Origin: Thermodesulfobacteriaceae bacterium
Lineage (GTDB): Bacteria > Desulfobacterota > Thermodesulfobacteria > Thermodesulfobacteriales > Thermodesulfobacteriaceae
Reading direction: 5' to 3'
DNA: 60,241 nucleotides
Assembly (NCBI GenBank): GCA_025062245.1
Contig: JANXAD010000006.1
Coordinates: 1-60,241, forward strand
Below the pieces are notes generated by a model that saw only the letters and a list, made by a program, of their open reading frames with translations, had not been told where the DNA came from and did no database searches. How positions within the stretch are numbered: position 1 is the stretch's first letter; every line of letters starts with the position of its first letter. Shown one piece after another: positions 1-8,182 of the stretch. The translations under genes and the position numbers were made by a program.

Positions 1-252
1 CATTATTAAACTCATAGAGGCGAATTTTTCTTTTTTCCTTATCTCTTTAAAAAGCTCTATAGCATTACCATCAGGTAATATGTAAGAAGAAATGAGTAAA
101 TTAGGTATTTCCTTTTCATCTACCAGATTTTCTAAATAAAAAAGGGTTTCTTTTAAGGAAGTAGTATCAATTATATCTTGAGTAAAATCCTTTAGTAAGG
201 ATTTTAAGATTTTTTTAAAACCCTCAAAAGGCTCTACTAAAAGAATTTTCAT
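1..252 (-). CDS. Degenerate response-regulator receiver domain protein, cut by window edge
   Basis: An ATG at 252 opens a minus-strand frame that stays open for 84 codons to the window edge, so only the N-terminus is visible. It begins MKILLVEP and continues to LLISSYILPDGNAIEL, the layout of a CheY-like receiver domain (beta1, then beta3 with the phosphorylation loop). The acidic pair after beta1 is replaced by Glu-Pro, and the usual phospho-acceptor Asp before xxLP is a Ser. It is therefore probably a pseudo-receiver that is not phosphorylated in the normal way. The fold call rests on pattern only, and the rest of the protein and its output domain lie outside the window. Confidence 0.6.
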   Translation of the reverse strand, partial: MKILLVEPFEGFKKILKSLLKDFTQDIIDTTSLKETLFYLENLVDEKEIPNLLISSYILPDGNAIELFKEIRKKEKFASMSLIM

Positions 253-500
253 TCCTAAAATAGTTCAATTATATTTTAAAAATTATAATCTTTTACCTAA
301 ATTTTCAAATAGCTCCATTTATCAATGAAGGAATTACCTTTCTAATTTTTTAAGTTTTTAGATTTTTTCTTCAATCTTTGAAACTGTTTGAAAGTTATTT
401 AGGATGAAGGTGCATTCCCATTTATGAGGAAAGCCTTGTTCTCGCTATTTGGATTCTCAAAAAATTTATCCCCTTTTTTACAACCTCTCTCTCCCCCCTC

Positions 501-1566
501 CTGCATAAGTTCCACCTCTTATTGGAATGTAAGAAAGTGGTAAAATTAAAAATCAAAAAATCAATCCCAGAAGCGCCTCTCCATGTATTCTTTTACTATC
601 TCTCCAAATATTATTCAAGATACAAAAAATGCTTGAAATACTCAACTCTATTAAAGAAGCCTCTTCCCAAGAGGAAGTTCTCTTTAAGGTTAAAAGTCAT
701 AGAATTTCATAACAAATATGGCACTCAAGCTACTAAAGAAGCTTATGGAGTATCTAAAAGCACTGTTTACAGGTGTGGGTATCCAGACCGAGAACACCAA
801 AGAGGAAGGCTCAAAAGAAGTGGAGAGCAGAAATAGGTAAGGAAAAGCTTAAGCCTTTTGTGGATAGATTTTGGTAAGAGGGGAATGAGGAAAGGTGTCG
901 GTATCAACGATAGGGAGAATAATAAGGTATTTGAAAGAAAGGGGGTTAATTTGAGGGGAGGAAGGAGTGAGATTAAGCTTTATGCAAGGATAGAAAAGCT
1001 TGTGAAGATATTGAAAAAGAAGAGGAATAAGAGGAGATATAGAGGCAAGAGGGGGGAAAGCGCCTGGGGAGCTAGTGCAGATAGATAGCTTAGTGTATTT
1101 TTTTGAATGGGATAAAGAGGTATATAATAGCTGGGATAGATACCCATAGGAGATTTGGATTTGCACCTGAGTATAGGAATTTATCAAGTAGGAGTGGGAA
1201 GGATATTATGAAGAGGGGTGCAGAGGGATAAGGGGAGTTGAGTTTTGGGGGGAAATTGAGAGGTATTTAGAGGAGGAGGGGATAGAGCACTATTTTAATG
1301 ATTCGAGAAATCCTAAGGGGGATAGTTATGTTTGAGCAATTTAATAGGAGGTTAGATGCGGATTTGATAGATTATATGGAGGAGGAGTTGGGCTATGATA
1401 TAGAGGGGTTTAACAGGGAGATGATGAAGTTATTTGTTGTGGTATAATGTGGAGAGGAGCCTTATGGATTGAGTAATCAATCGCTGTTAAGATGGTGTTG
1501 CGAAAATTAGGTCAAAAATTCTACTCAGTCCCCAATCATATGGACTCATACAGTACCTTGACAAAA
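501..1566 (+). pseudogene. Decayed IS481-like DDE transposase
   Basis: Pieces of one transposase appear in order but in changing frames with many stops. From 522 there is a helix-turn-helix segment (KVIEFHNKYGTQATKEAYGV). Near 895-955 comes STIGRIIRYLKERG. Near 1068-1085 is GELVQIDS, which carries the first catalytic Asp. Near 1130 is THRRFGFA. Near 1285-1400 are IEHYFNDSRNPKGDSYV and a MEEELGYDIEGFNREMM stretch, followed by WYNVERS near 1440. The order matches IS481/IS3-type integrase cores. At least four frameshifts or stops separate the pieces, so it cannot make an active enzyme. Its 3' end coincides with the promoter-bearing repeat upstream of rpsT. Confidence 0.8.
1526..1566 (+). repeat. 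IS-terminus repeat, copy A
   Basis: This is one of five copies of a motif of about 40 bp: CAGT, then CCAATCATATGGACTCATAC, six variable bases, then TTGACAAAA. It marks the 3' end of the decayed IS481-like element and is followed by unique sequence leading to rpsT. Other copies are at 4411-4450, 19628-19669 (minus), 52619-52659 and 59507-59549 (minus). Confidence 0.75.
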
Positions 1567-1585
1567 TCGATTTTTTCTTTAAATT
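1558..1585 (+). promoter_or_regulatory. Putative sigma70-type promoter for rpsT
   Basis: TTGACA at 1558-1563 is followed after 16 bp by TAAATT at 1580-1585. The rpsT start codon lies 31 bp downstream. The -35 box is the last conserved part of the IS-terminus repeat, whereas the -10 box is in unique sequence. Confidence 0.5.
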
Positions 1586-1616
1586 GTAAATCAAAAAAGA
1601 AGGAGGGTAGTTATCT

Positions 1617-1895
1617 GTGCCACATCATAAATCTGCTAAAAAAGCCCTAATTCAAAGTGAAAAAAGAAGATTAAGAAATAGAATGTTCAAAAGTAGAGTT
1701 AAAACTGAAATTAAAAAGTTTTTTAGTTATTTGGACAAAGGAGAATTGGAAAAAGCTGAAGCTCAACTTAGATTAGCTCAAAGTTTGCTCCATAAAGGAG
1801 TAAGTAAGGGCATTCTTCATTGGAAAAAGGCTGGGAATAAACTCTCTAAATTATTTTATAAGTTTAATAAAGTTAAAGGTCAAGTAGCTTCTTAA
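1617..1895 (+). CDS. rpsT: 30S ribosomal protein S20
   Basis: S20 binds 16S rRNA early in small-subunit assembly. The 92-residue product has the normal family length and composition. The N-terminus MPHHKSAKKALIQSEKRRLRN matches the conserved basic start, and the C-terminal half has the LHKGVSKGILHWKKAGNKLSKL helix. The start is GTG, chosen because AAGGAGGG lies about 10 bases upstream and the conserved Pro-His-His-Lys-Ser follows at once. The gene stands alone: a decayed IS with an outward promoter is upstream and tRNA-Ala lies 20 bp downstream, probably co-transcribed. Confidence 0.97.
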   Translation: MPHHKSAKKALIQSEKRRLRNRMFKSRVKTEIKKFFSYLDKGELEKAEAQLRLAQSLLHKGVSKGILHWKKAGNKLSKLFYKFNKVKGQVAS

Positions 1896-1915
1896 TATAG
1901 ATTTTAAAATTTGAA

Positions 1916-1987
1916 GGGGATGTAGCTCAGAGGGAGAGCGCCGGAATCGCACTCCGGAGGTCGGGGGTTCAATTCCCCTCATCTCCA
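1916..1987 (+). tRNA. tRNA-Ala(CGC)
   Basis: A full cloverleaf can be drawn. The acceptor stem is GGGGATG/CATCTCC, with a G3-U70 wobble that is the alanine identity element. The anticodon stem is CCGGA/TCCGG around loop ATCGCAC, giving anticodon CGC (codon GCG). The T arm is GGGGG TTCAATT CCCCT with one wobble. The discriminator is A. The 3' CCA is not encoded. Confidence 0.93.
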
Positions 1988-2391
1988 TTTTTTCTTATGA
2001 AAAGGAGAAAAAATTCTTTAAACTGACTCAATTTCTTTTCCCTATACTTAGCAGATACCCTCCCCTTGCTATACAACTTTTATCTTACCTTAACTTCCAA
2101 AACATTTAAAAAAACTTAAGCTATTATTTTGGGGAAAAGTGAATTTTTCCCTCCATTTTTTGAAGAAAATATAGTATCTAAAAAACAACTTTTTACAGAT
2201 GGGAAAAATTAAAGGTCTCTCTTTTTAAAAATATTTTAAAACTTCGTTATCTCCAAGGATATCAAATACCTTTTACCTCTTGAGCTAAATCCTTAAAACT
2301 AAAAACAAATTTCAAAAATTTAATTTATATACCACCTACCTAACTTTATCTACCTTAAGAAAAACAAGAATTTTAAGAGATCCTTTTTAAA
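1988..2391. other. Intergenic stretch, no recognised gene
   Basis: About 400 bp between tRNA-Ala and the convergent creatininase-family gene. It is AT-rich with short homopolymer runs. I found no convincing reading frame, RNA fold or IS end. It probably contains termination signals for both sides, but I cannot point to a clear hairpin. Confidence 0.4.
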
Positions 2392-3102
2392 TTAACTTTC
2401 CATTTCCTGAATTTCTCTTTTTAAAATCTCAATTAAAGCCTCTACCATTCTTTTCCCTTTTTCAAAAGAAGCTTTTTCAGGATTTCCCCAAATTCCTGAA
2501 GACCAGTACTTCTCTTTTTCATGGACCACCCTAAACTTAGGAAAACAGGGATAATCCTCAAATCCTCCTTTTTTGACCAGTTCAGGTTTTAAATACATAA
2601 TTAACGAAGTTTCCCACTCTCCTGCATGCGAATCACTCTCAGAAATTTTAAGTTCAGTTAAAACTTTTTTTAAAAGTTGATAAATATCTGCTACAAAAAA
2701 TTTAACCTCTTTAGCCTCTTCTAAAAAGGTTTCTGCGGTATCTATAATATAGGCTAAATGTGTTTTTCCAGCATGCCCTGAAAGAATAAAAAAGTTTTTA
2801 AACCCCTGTCGATAAAATTCTGAAAGAAGATTCAAAAGAAGATTTTTTAAAACCTCACCTTTTAAACTTATAGTTCCATAAAGAGGCTTGGTACTCCGAC
2901 AAAGTCCATAATAGATAGGGGGAGCAATAAAGACCTTTACTTCCTGGATAAGTTTTTTACATACCTCGTAAATAGTATAAAGATCTGTAGCTAAAGGTAA
3001 ATGGGGGCCGTGAGATTCAATAGAACCTATGGGAATAATTATAGTTTTTATTTCCTTAGAAAGCTCCTTAAACTCTTCAGAAGTAAGTTCTTCTATTAAC
3101 AT
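2392..3102 (-). CDS. Creatininase-family metal-dependent amidohydrolase
   Basis: Members of this family hydrolyse small cyclic or linear amides (creatinine, formylated pyrimidine intermediates) using a two-metal site. Ligand motifs are present: IGSIESHGPHLPLATD near the N-terminus (Glu, His and Asp ligands), SGHAGKTH mid-protein, and SDSHAGEWETS with the second His and Glu. About 236 residues fits the family's 230-260. I chose the ATG at 3102; a TTG at 3120 would add six hydrophobic residues, and neither has a clear ribosome site. The gene is isolated between a tRNA and a pseudogene, so context does not reveal the substrate. Substrate unknown; family call firm. Confidence 0.85.
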   Translation of the reverse strand: MLIEELTSEEFKELSKEIKTIIIPIGSIESHGPHLPLATDLYTIYEVCKKLIQEVKVFIAPPIYYGLCRSTKPLYGTISLKGEVLKNLLLNLLSEFYRQGFKNFFILSGHAGKTHLAYIIDTAETFLEEAKEVKFFVADIYQLLKKVLTELKISESDSHAGEWETSLIMYLKPELVKKGGFEDYPCFPKFRVVHEKEKYWSSGIWGNPEKASFEKGKRMVEALIEILKREIQEMES

Positions 3103-3158
3103 AATTAAAAAATATAACAAAAAATTGATAGATTTGAAGGATGTATAAGTTCATAAGA

Positions 3159-4245
3159 TTAGCTACATTTTAAACCTATTATCTTTATGGCCTTATATCT
3201 TTCCCAATTAAAGTTAGAAATATTTTTATTCCCCTTGCTAAGATCAATACCTATTAAGTAGATTTCCCGATAATCCTCCTTATACTTTTCTTGACAATTT
3301 TTGCTCTTTAAAACCTTTATAACCTTTGGAGTTTTACCCCCATCTTCCACAGCCTTAAAATCAAGAATAATAGCCCTATCAGAAAGGAGAATACTTGAAT
3401 CAAGCCTTCCTTTGTTTGTAAAATCCTCCCCTATTACAGGCAATCCTGCCTCACAAAGAAAATTATAAACCACACTGACATAATAACCCCCTCATATCAG
3501 CTCAAGCTCATTTTTCCTATTTATTTAAAGCCTTTCTTAACCTCTTTATTAGGATAAATTCGCTTATAAAAACTCCTTCTCTGCTTGCTTCATATCCTTT
3601 AACAGTGGCTCCATAGTCCCACATCAAAGGTATCAAGAAGATACAAGGATTATATGTTATATCACTCCCTAATAGCGGATAAATCTTTGCTTTTAAGCGC
3701 ATAATCAAAAACCCTCTCAAGCTCTTCTTGAGTATATCCACAAGAAGTAGCCTATCTGAGACTTAAAGTAATATTTTGAAGCTGATTAGGTCTTGAAAAA
3801 GGGAGACCTTAAAAAATTTAGAAATCCCTGTTGGAAAAATAACTCTTTTTTCCCTTCAATTTTATCCCAAATAGACTTGTCATATTCATCAATAAGAACC
3901 ACCACCTTCTTTTGATATTTTTCATAAAGTTTTTCTACTAATTCTATAAGTTTCCTTTCTAAAGAGTTCTTCAGTTAGACCTATCTCATATCTCTGGAAT
4001 AATTTTAGAGTTTCGGTCTTAGCCTTTCCAAACTCAATATGAATAACTGGATAACTTCTTTCCCAGTTCCAGTCTTTCTTAAGATAAAGTCCTTCAAAGG
4101 CTCTCTTCTTCCCAAAAAGCTTGTTTAAGAATATCCGAAAATGAAGAATTCCCAAATCTTCTGGGACGGAAAGGAAAAATAATACTTTCCTTCATCTACA
4201 AGTTTTTTTTACAAAAAGGTCTTATCCACATTAGTAATACTCTTC
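3159..4245 (-). pseudogene. Broken AAA-ATPase-like / PD-(D/E)XK nuclease fusion gene
   Basis: On the minus strand, fragments of one protein lie in order but out of frame. Near 4020-4150 is a piece with FEGLYLKKDWNWERSYPVIHIEF, typical just after the Walker A region of the AAA-ATPase_like (PF09820) family. Near 3850-3950 is VEKLYEKYQKKVVVLIDEYDK, the Walker B strand. At 3159-3473 is a 104-residue piece with GRLDSSILLSDRAIILDFKA, the nuclease core of the PDDEXK_9 (DUF1703) domain. The arrangement is that of a common accessory family of unknown function often found in many copies. The Walker A region near 4150-4200 is frameshifted. Several frameshifts make the gene dead. Confidence 0.8.
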
Positions 4246-4295
4246 AGTTCGAATCTTCTCAAAACTCTTTCTTCCAATAGGTAGCTTTTTAAAAC

Positions 4296-4450
4296 GAATA
4301 ACCAATACGGCACTTTTTAAAGCCTAACTAAGAACTCTCAAGAAAAAAGGAAAGTAAAGTGGAAACCTTGAACTTATAAACTACTTGATATGGTATAAAG
4401 AGTTAATACACAGTCCCAAATCCTATGGTCTCATACATTAAGTTTTCAAA
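4296..4450 (+). repeat. Long IS-end repeat, copy B (inverted partner of copy C)
   Basis: About 150 bp closely match the reverse complement of 19628-19782, from GAATAACCAATACGGCACTT through AAGGAAAGTAAAGTGGAAACC-like sequence to the shared terminus CCAAATCCTATGGTCTCATAC. A decayed transposase tail can be read (NNQYGTF, then IWYKG in copy C). The final TTTTCA replaces TTGACA. A weak promoter TTTCAA-16 bp-TAAGAT (4444-4471) points at the small membrane ORF downstream. Confidence 0.7.
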
Positions 4451-4653
4451 TTTAATATTATGGTGTAAGATAAAGGTTAACAAAGTAATAGATTTTTTAA
4501 AAGTATAATAAGATTTAACAGTGTGTTTATAGATTATCTGATTGGACATCCTATTAAAGGGGTTACCTAGTTTAAGTATATATTGGAAAAATTTAAAAAA
4601 AACCAGTTTCAGTCTAAAAATCTTAGAAACTAATACCCAAAAATTAGATTTTA

Positions 4654-4946
4654 TGATTAAAAAATTAATTAAAAAAGTACTATATAAGTGGACAGAAAAG
4701 CTCTTTTTTGAATTCGTAGAGGAATTTTTTAAAAAAGGTGTTTTCTTTGGAAAGAGTTTAAGAAAAAAACTTCTTATCTTCCTTATTTCGTTTTTTTTAA
4801 TTTTAGGATTAATACTATTTACCCTATTAATAGCCATTCTTTATTTAATTTATTATTTACTAATTAAATTATGGGAATTTATAAAAACTTATATTTTTGA
4901 ATTTATAAAGTTTAGCTTTTCCTTTATCATAAAATTAAATTTTTAG
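4654..4946 (+). CDS. Small hypothetical membrane protein
   Basis: I do not recognise this protein. From the ATG at 4654 it has about 97 residues: a basic, amphipathic N-terminal half (MIKKLIKKVLYKWTEKLFFEF) and then a very hydrophobic stretch, IFLISFFLILGLILFTLLIA, continuing into a second hydrophobic helix. A TTG at 4542 would extend it by 37 residues. Neither start has a good ribosome site. Very high Phe/Lys/Ile content in an AT-rich region could let a frame stay open by chance, so this is only a likely gene. A decayed IS terminus lies upstream. Confidence 0.4.
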
Positions 4947-5038
4947 AAAAAATAGGGGAAAAAGCCTCTACAATAACATTAAACTCTAAATTTAGGTTTT
5001 CCAAAAATAATGGAAGGGAAAGTCTGCCACAAAAACTT

Positions 5039-5755
5039 TTATTTTTGCCAAGTTAAAGAGGTAATTAACCAAATATAGTCAGCTTTAGGGTCTGAAATTT
5101 TTACCTTGTAGGAAGTAACTAAAGTATAATATCCTTCCTTTAACTTCAGATCTTCTACTTTTAATTTAACCATTCCTTGAGAATCTGTCTTAGCAAGTTC
5201 TTTATGAAAGGCGTTAAGAACAGAAACCCCTTCCACCGGTTTTCCCTCATACAAAATTTTAACCTCTATCAAATCTCTCTTTTCAAAAGGATTATCCATA
5301 AATAAGGGTTCAAGCCTAATTCCTAAAGGCTTTTTTAAGATAGGGGTATCAGAAAAAATTCCCTTCGTGGCTTGAATAACCATAAAACTTTCCGTAACCT
5401 GTAAGCCCTGTTTTTGGGCCTCAATTTTATTCATTCTTTTTCTACCTTCTGAAGTATTTACAAGATAGACCTCTTCCATAGAAGCTATAATAATAGAAGG
5501 TTTCCTATTTACTAATAAGACCAAAGCTTTATCTTCAGTTTTTTTATTAAATTTAAGAGATCTTTCCCTTTCATCAAACACTTTAATTTCTTTAATTCTT
5601 TCAGGATTATAAGGCTCAACCTTTCCCTTATGTCCCCAAAAAATTTTAAACTCCCCCTTTTCTTCTTCTATCCAAAGCATATGGGAAAATCCTAGGTGGA
5701 ACTTTAAAAATACTAATAAAATAGCTAAAACCCAGGGTTTAAAAAATTCCTTCAT
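5039..5755 (-). CDS. Periplasmic DUF4198 (NikM-like) protein
   Basis: DUF4198 proteins (PF10670) are secreted or periplasmic and are frequently linked to nickel or cobalt uptake and TonB receptors. The 238-residue product starts with a signal peptide of about 24 residues (MKEFFKPWVLAILLVFLKF), followed directly by the family's aromatic start SHMLWIEEEKG and FKIFWGHKGKVEPYNP. The C-terminal part has a beta-sandwich-like segment (EVKILYEGKPVEGVSVLNAF, TDSQGMVKLKVEDL) resembling a carboxypeptidase-regulatory-type repeat. It is the last gene after the permease (14-bp gap), so it likely belongs to the same transcript as the exported methylase-like protein. Role in metal handling is inferred. Confidence 0.75.
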   Translation of the reverse strand: MKEFFKPWVLAILLVFLKFHLGFSHMLWIEEEKGEFKIFWGHKGKVEPYNPERIKEIKVFDERERSLKFNKKTEDKALVLLVNRKPSIIIASMEEVYLVNTSEGRKRMNKIEAQKQGLQVTESFMVIQATKGIFSDTPILKKPLGIRLEPLFMDNPFEKRDLIEVKILYEGKPVEGVSVLNAFHKELAKTDSQGMVKLKVEDLKLKEGYYTLVTSYKVKISDPKADYIWLITSLTWQK

Positions 5756-5769
5756 AACCTTTTCCCTCC

Positions 5770-7110
5770 CTAAAAATTATTTTTAAATCTAAATCTATAT
5801 AAAAAAATACCTACTAAAATAGTTAAAAATCCTGCTAAAAGAGTCAAAGGTTTAGTTATTATGCTAAAAAAAACGATCCAAAGATTGGCTAAGATAAAGA
5901 GCCCTGCACTGAGCACTAATTTTCTTTTTAGCTTTATAAGCCCAAAAGCTGTAAGACTTGCACACAGAGATAAGGTAAAACCAATATAAAGAAGAAGGGC
6001 TTCAAAGGAGGAAGTTAAAACCATAAAAATAGCTATGATTGCCTGAAGAAGAATGGAAAAAACAGGAGTCTTAGTTTTAGGATCTACTTGAGAAAAAATC
6101 TTAAAAAAGACTTTATCCCTGGCCATAGCATAATAAACTCTCGGTCCTGCTAAAATCATAGCGCTTAAAACTGAAAGTAGTCCTAAGGTTATCCCTAAGG
6201 TAAAAAGAAAGGAAATACCTTCTCCAAAGAGTTTCTCTGCGGTTTTAGCTCCAATTTCCAAAACCCCAGACATTTCATTAACCGAAAGGACCCTTAGATA
6301 AAGAAGATTTAATCCCATATAAAAACCTATCACCGTTAAAGTTCCAAATAAAAGAGAAAGAGGAATATTTTTTTCAGGATTTTTGATTTCTTCCCCTACA
6401 TAGGTTGCTGCATTCCATCCACTATAAGCATACATTACATATATAAAAGAAACAGGAAAACCTAAACTAAAAACTGATTCCCTTTGAGGAATTAAATCGG
6501 CAAGCTCAAACTGAGTAAAACTATCCTTAGCACCTAAAAATCCCAAAGTTAAAAACACAAGAATAAAGAGTATTTTAAAAATTGTAATTCCAGTTTGAAA
6601 ATTAGCTCCTATTTTGACTCTTTGAAGATGAATAAAGGATAAAATTAAAATCGCCAAGATGCTTAAAATAGTTGAGTAAGATAGGGTTAACAAAGGAATT
6701 TGATTAATTTTGAGATTTAATCCAAAATCTTTGAAGTGAAAAAGTTCTAAAAGGTATTTAGAGAAAGCTATAGCTGTGGCTGCAATAGGTGCTGAAAAGC
6801 CAACTATAAGAGAAATCCAACCCGCTATAAATCCAAAGGCTTCTCCCAAGCTTTCCTTTAAAAAAGTATATTCTCCTCCAGCACGGGGAAACATTTTTCC
6901 AAGTTCAGCATAAGATAAAGCACCAAAAAGGGAGATAATTCCTCCTAAAAGCCAAACTAAAAGAAGAGCTCCAGGATCTCCAACTTCTTTAAGAATAAAG
7001 CCAGAAGTTGTAAAAATTCCTGTGCCAATGGTATTTCCTATAACTAACATAACTGCAGGAATAAGCCCAAGATCTCTTTGAAGACTCGTAGAAAAAGATT
7101 TAGTTTCCAT
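5770..7110 (-). CDS. APC-family amino acid/polyamine permease
   Basis: An inner-membrane secondary transporter of the amino acid-polyamine-organocation superfamily. The 446 residues contain about 12 hydrophobic segments. TM1 carries the family helix break GNTIGTGIFTTSGFI, and TM6 the FSLGFPVSFIYVMYAYSGWN region; EEIKNPEKNIPLSL follows, as is typical. Its start overlaps the end of the exported methylase-like gene by 11 bp, indicating translational coupling. The substrate cannot be read from sequence. Its position among metal-uptake-type genes suggests either an amino acid or chelator substrate or a chance operon partner. Confidence 0.9.
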   Translation of the reverse strand: METKSFSTSLQRDLGLIPAVMLVIGNTIGTGIFTTSGFILKEVGDPGALLLVWLLGGIISLFGALSYAELGKMFPRAGGEYTFLKESLGEAFGFIAGWISLIVGFSAPIAATAIAFSKYLLELFHFKDFGLNLKINQIPLLTLSYSTILSILAILILSFIHLQRVKIGANFQTGITIFKILFILVFLTLGFLGAKDSFTQFELADLIPQRESVFSLGFPVSFIYVMYAYSGWNAATYVGEEIKNPEKNIPLSLLFGTLTVIGFYMGLNLLYLRVLSVNEMSGVLEIGAKTAEKLFGEGISFLFTLGITLGLLSVLSAMILAGPRVYYAMARDKVFFKIFSQVDPKTKTPVFSILLQAIIAIFMVLTSSFEALLLYIGFTLSLCASLTAFGLIKLKRKLVLSAGLFILANLWIVFFSIITKPLTLLAGFLTILVGIFLYRFRFKNNF

Positions 7111-7903
7111 AAGAAAAATCGCCTATATATACTAAATATTCAAAAGGAAGTTTTACATCCTTTATTTTTTCGTATATGTCTTCAAAAGTTCCAGCTATTA
7201 CCCTTTCCTTTTCTCTAAAACCGGCATAAAGCACAAAGATCACTTGAGTTTTAGGAGAATAGTATTTTTCAATCTTTTTTAAAACCTCAGTTATATCTTT
7301 TATTCTCATAGTAAAAAGCACCAGATTAATTCCTGTTTTAGCAAGATTTTCAAGGTCGGAAAATCCAGAAACTAAAGCTACCCCACCTGCCTTTCCTCCA
7401 GTAACCCTACTCTTTATGGCTGCATTGGCAGCATTAAAAGAACTAACCCCAGGAATAATTTTAGGATTTAAATCTTTAAAGGCATCCATATACCAAATAT
7501 GGGGTCCAAAAATAGTAGGATCTCCATCTTCTAAAACTACCACCGTTTTACCCTGCTTTATGGCTTCTCTTATAATTTGGTTTATCCTTTCAAATTCCCT
7601 TTGTTTTTCCTCTAAGTTAAACCTTGGGTCTGGCTTTTTATAATAAACCCAATAAATTCCAAAACCAGCATCATAAACCTTTTTTCCTTGAATAAGTTCC
7701 TTCATTCTTTCACAAGTCCAAGGACTACAAAAAATTATCTCCGCCTTTTCAATAACCTTTAAGGCTTTAAGAGTTAAATTATCCAGCTCATCTTTATCTC
7801 CTACTCCTGTGCTAACAAGATAAAGTTTTCCTTCCGGAGTCTGAGCCAAACTTAAACCTATAGCTAAAACAAAAAAGATGATACTTAAAAAAATTTTTCT
7901 CAT
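7100..7903 (-). CDS. Exported tetrapyrrole (corrin/porphyrin) methylase-family protein
   Basis: The fold is that of SAM-dependent tetrapyrrole methylases such as CbiF/CobM. Motifs seen: LYLVSTGVGDKDELDNLTLKA (N-terminal GxGxxDxLTLKA loop), VVLEDGDPTIFG (SAM/substrate loop) and IIPGVSSFNAANAA. Unlike the cytoplasmic enzymes, it opens with a clear signal peptide, MRKIFLSIIFFVLAIGLSLAQ, at residues 1-21. The start ATG follows a GGAGGGTAGGAG ribosome site. About 267 residues is a normal length. It lies downstream of a TonB receptor and is coupled to a permease. A periplasmic enzyme would lack SAM, so it may instead bind or chaperone a tetrapyrrole or metal complex; that is inference. Confidence 0.85.
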   Translation of the reverse strand: MRKIFLSIIFFVLAIGLSLAQTPEGKLYLVSTGVGDKDELDNLTLKALKVIEKAEIIFCSPWTCERMKELIQGKKVYDAGFGIYWVYYKKPDPRFNLEEKQREFERINQIIREAIKQGKTVVVLEDGDPTIFGPHIWYMDAFKDLNPKIIPGVSSFNAANAAIKSRVTGGKAGGVALVSGFSDLENLAKTGINLVLFTMRIKDITEVLKKIEKYYSPKTQVIFVLYAGFREKERVIAGTFEDIYEKIKDVKLPFEYLVYIGDFSYGN

Positions 7904-7932
7904 CTCCTACCCTCCAGTTTTTTAAATAATAT

Positions 7933-8154
7933 TTAAAAATAATAAACTTTACCTTCAAAGTAAACTTTCCCTTCTAAGGAAGCGTAATATACAGCAACTT
8001 CCATAGAGTCAAGATAAGGCTTAGCTACTGCTATTATAGTATATAGAATTTATCTTAGTTTCCTTTTCCCTAAAAATTCCATAAAATCTAAAGGGGGCTC
8101 CTTAAAACCAAAGAGTTTGTATAAGGTTTGATTGCTTACTATTATCTTTTTCAT
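7933..8154 (-). pseudogene. Small reading frame interrupted by TAA, between receptor and methylase genes
   Basis: An ATG at 8154 follows a strong AAAGGAGGT site and opens MKKIIVSNQTLYKLFGFKEP through GKRKLR (34 residues), then TAA at 8052-8050. The same frame continues after the stop with ILYTIIAVAKPYLDSMEVAV, then YYASLEGKVYFEGKVYYF and a TAA at 7935. The unbroken frame would encode about 73 residues. Either it is a recently killed small gene of the uptake operon or only the short peptide is made. I recognise no family. Confidence 0.45.
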
Positions 8155-8182
8155 AAAACTTTTACCTCCTTTAAATATCTTT

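Noticed and set aside
849-1187. Minus-strand open frame over the IS481 remnant
   Set aside because: Antisense to recognisable transposase pieces, low-complexity Ser/Pro/Leu composition, no ribosome site.
4403-4837. 144-residue minus-strand frame
   Set aside because: Antisense to the membrane ORF and crosses the IS-terminus repeat; no family features.
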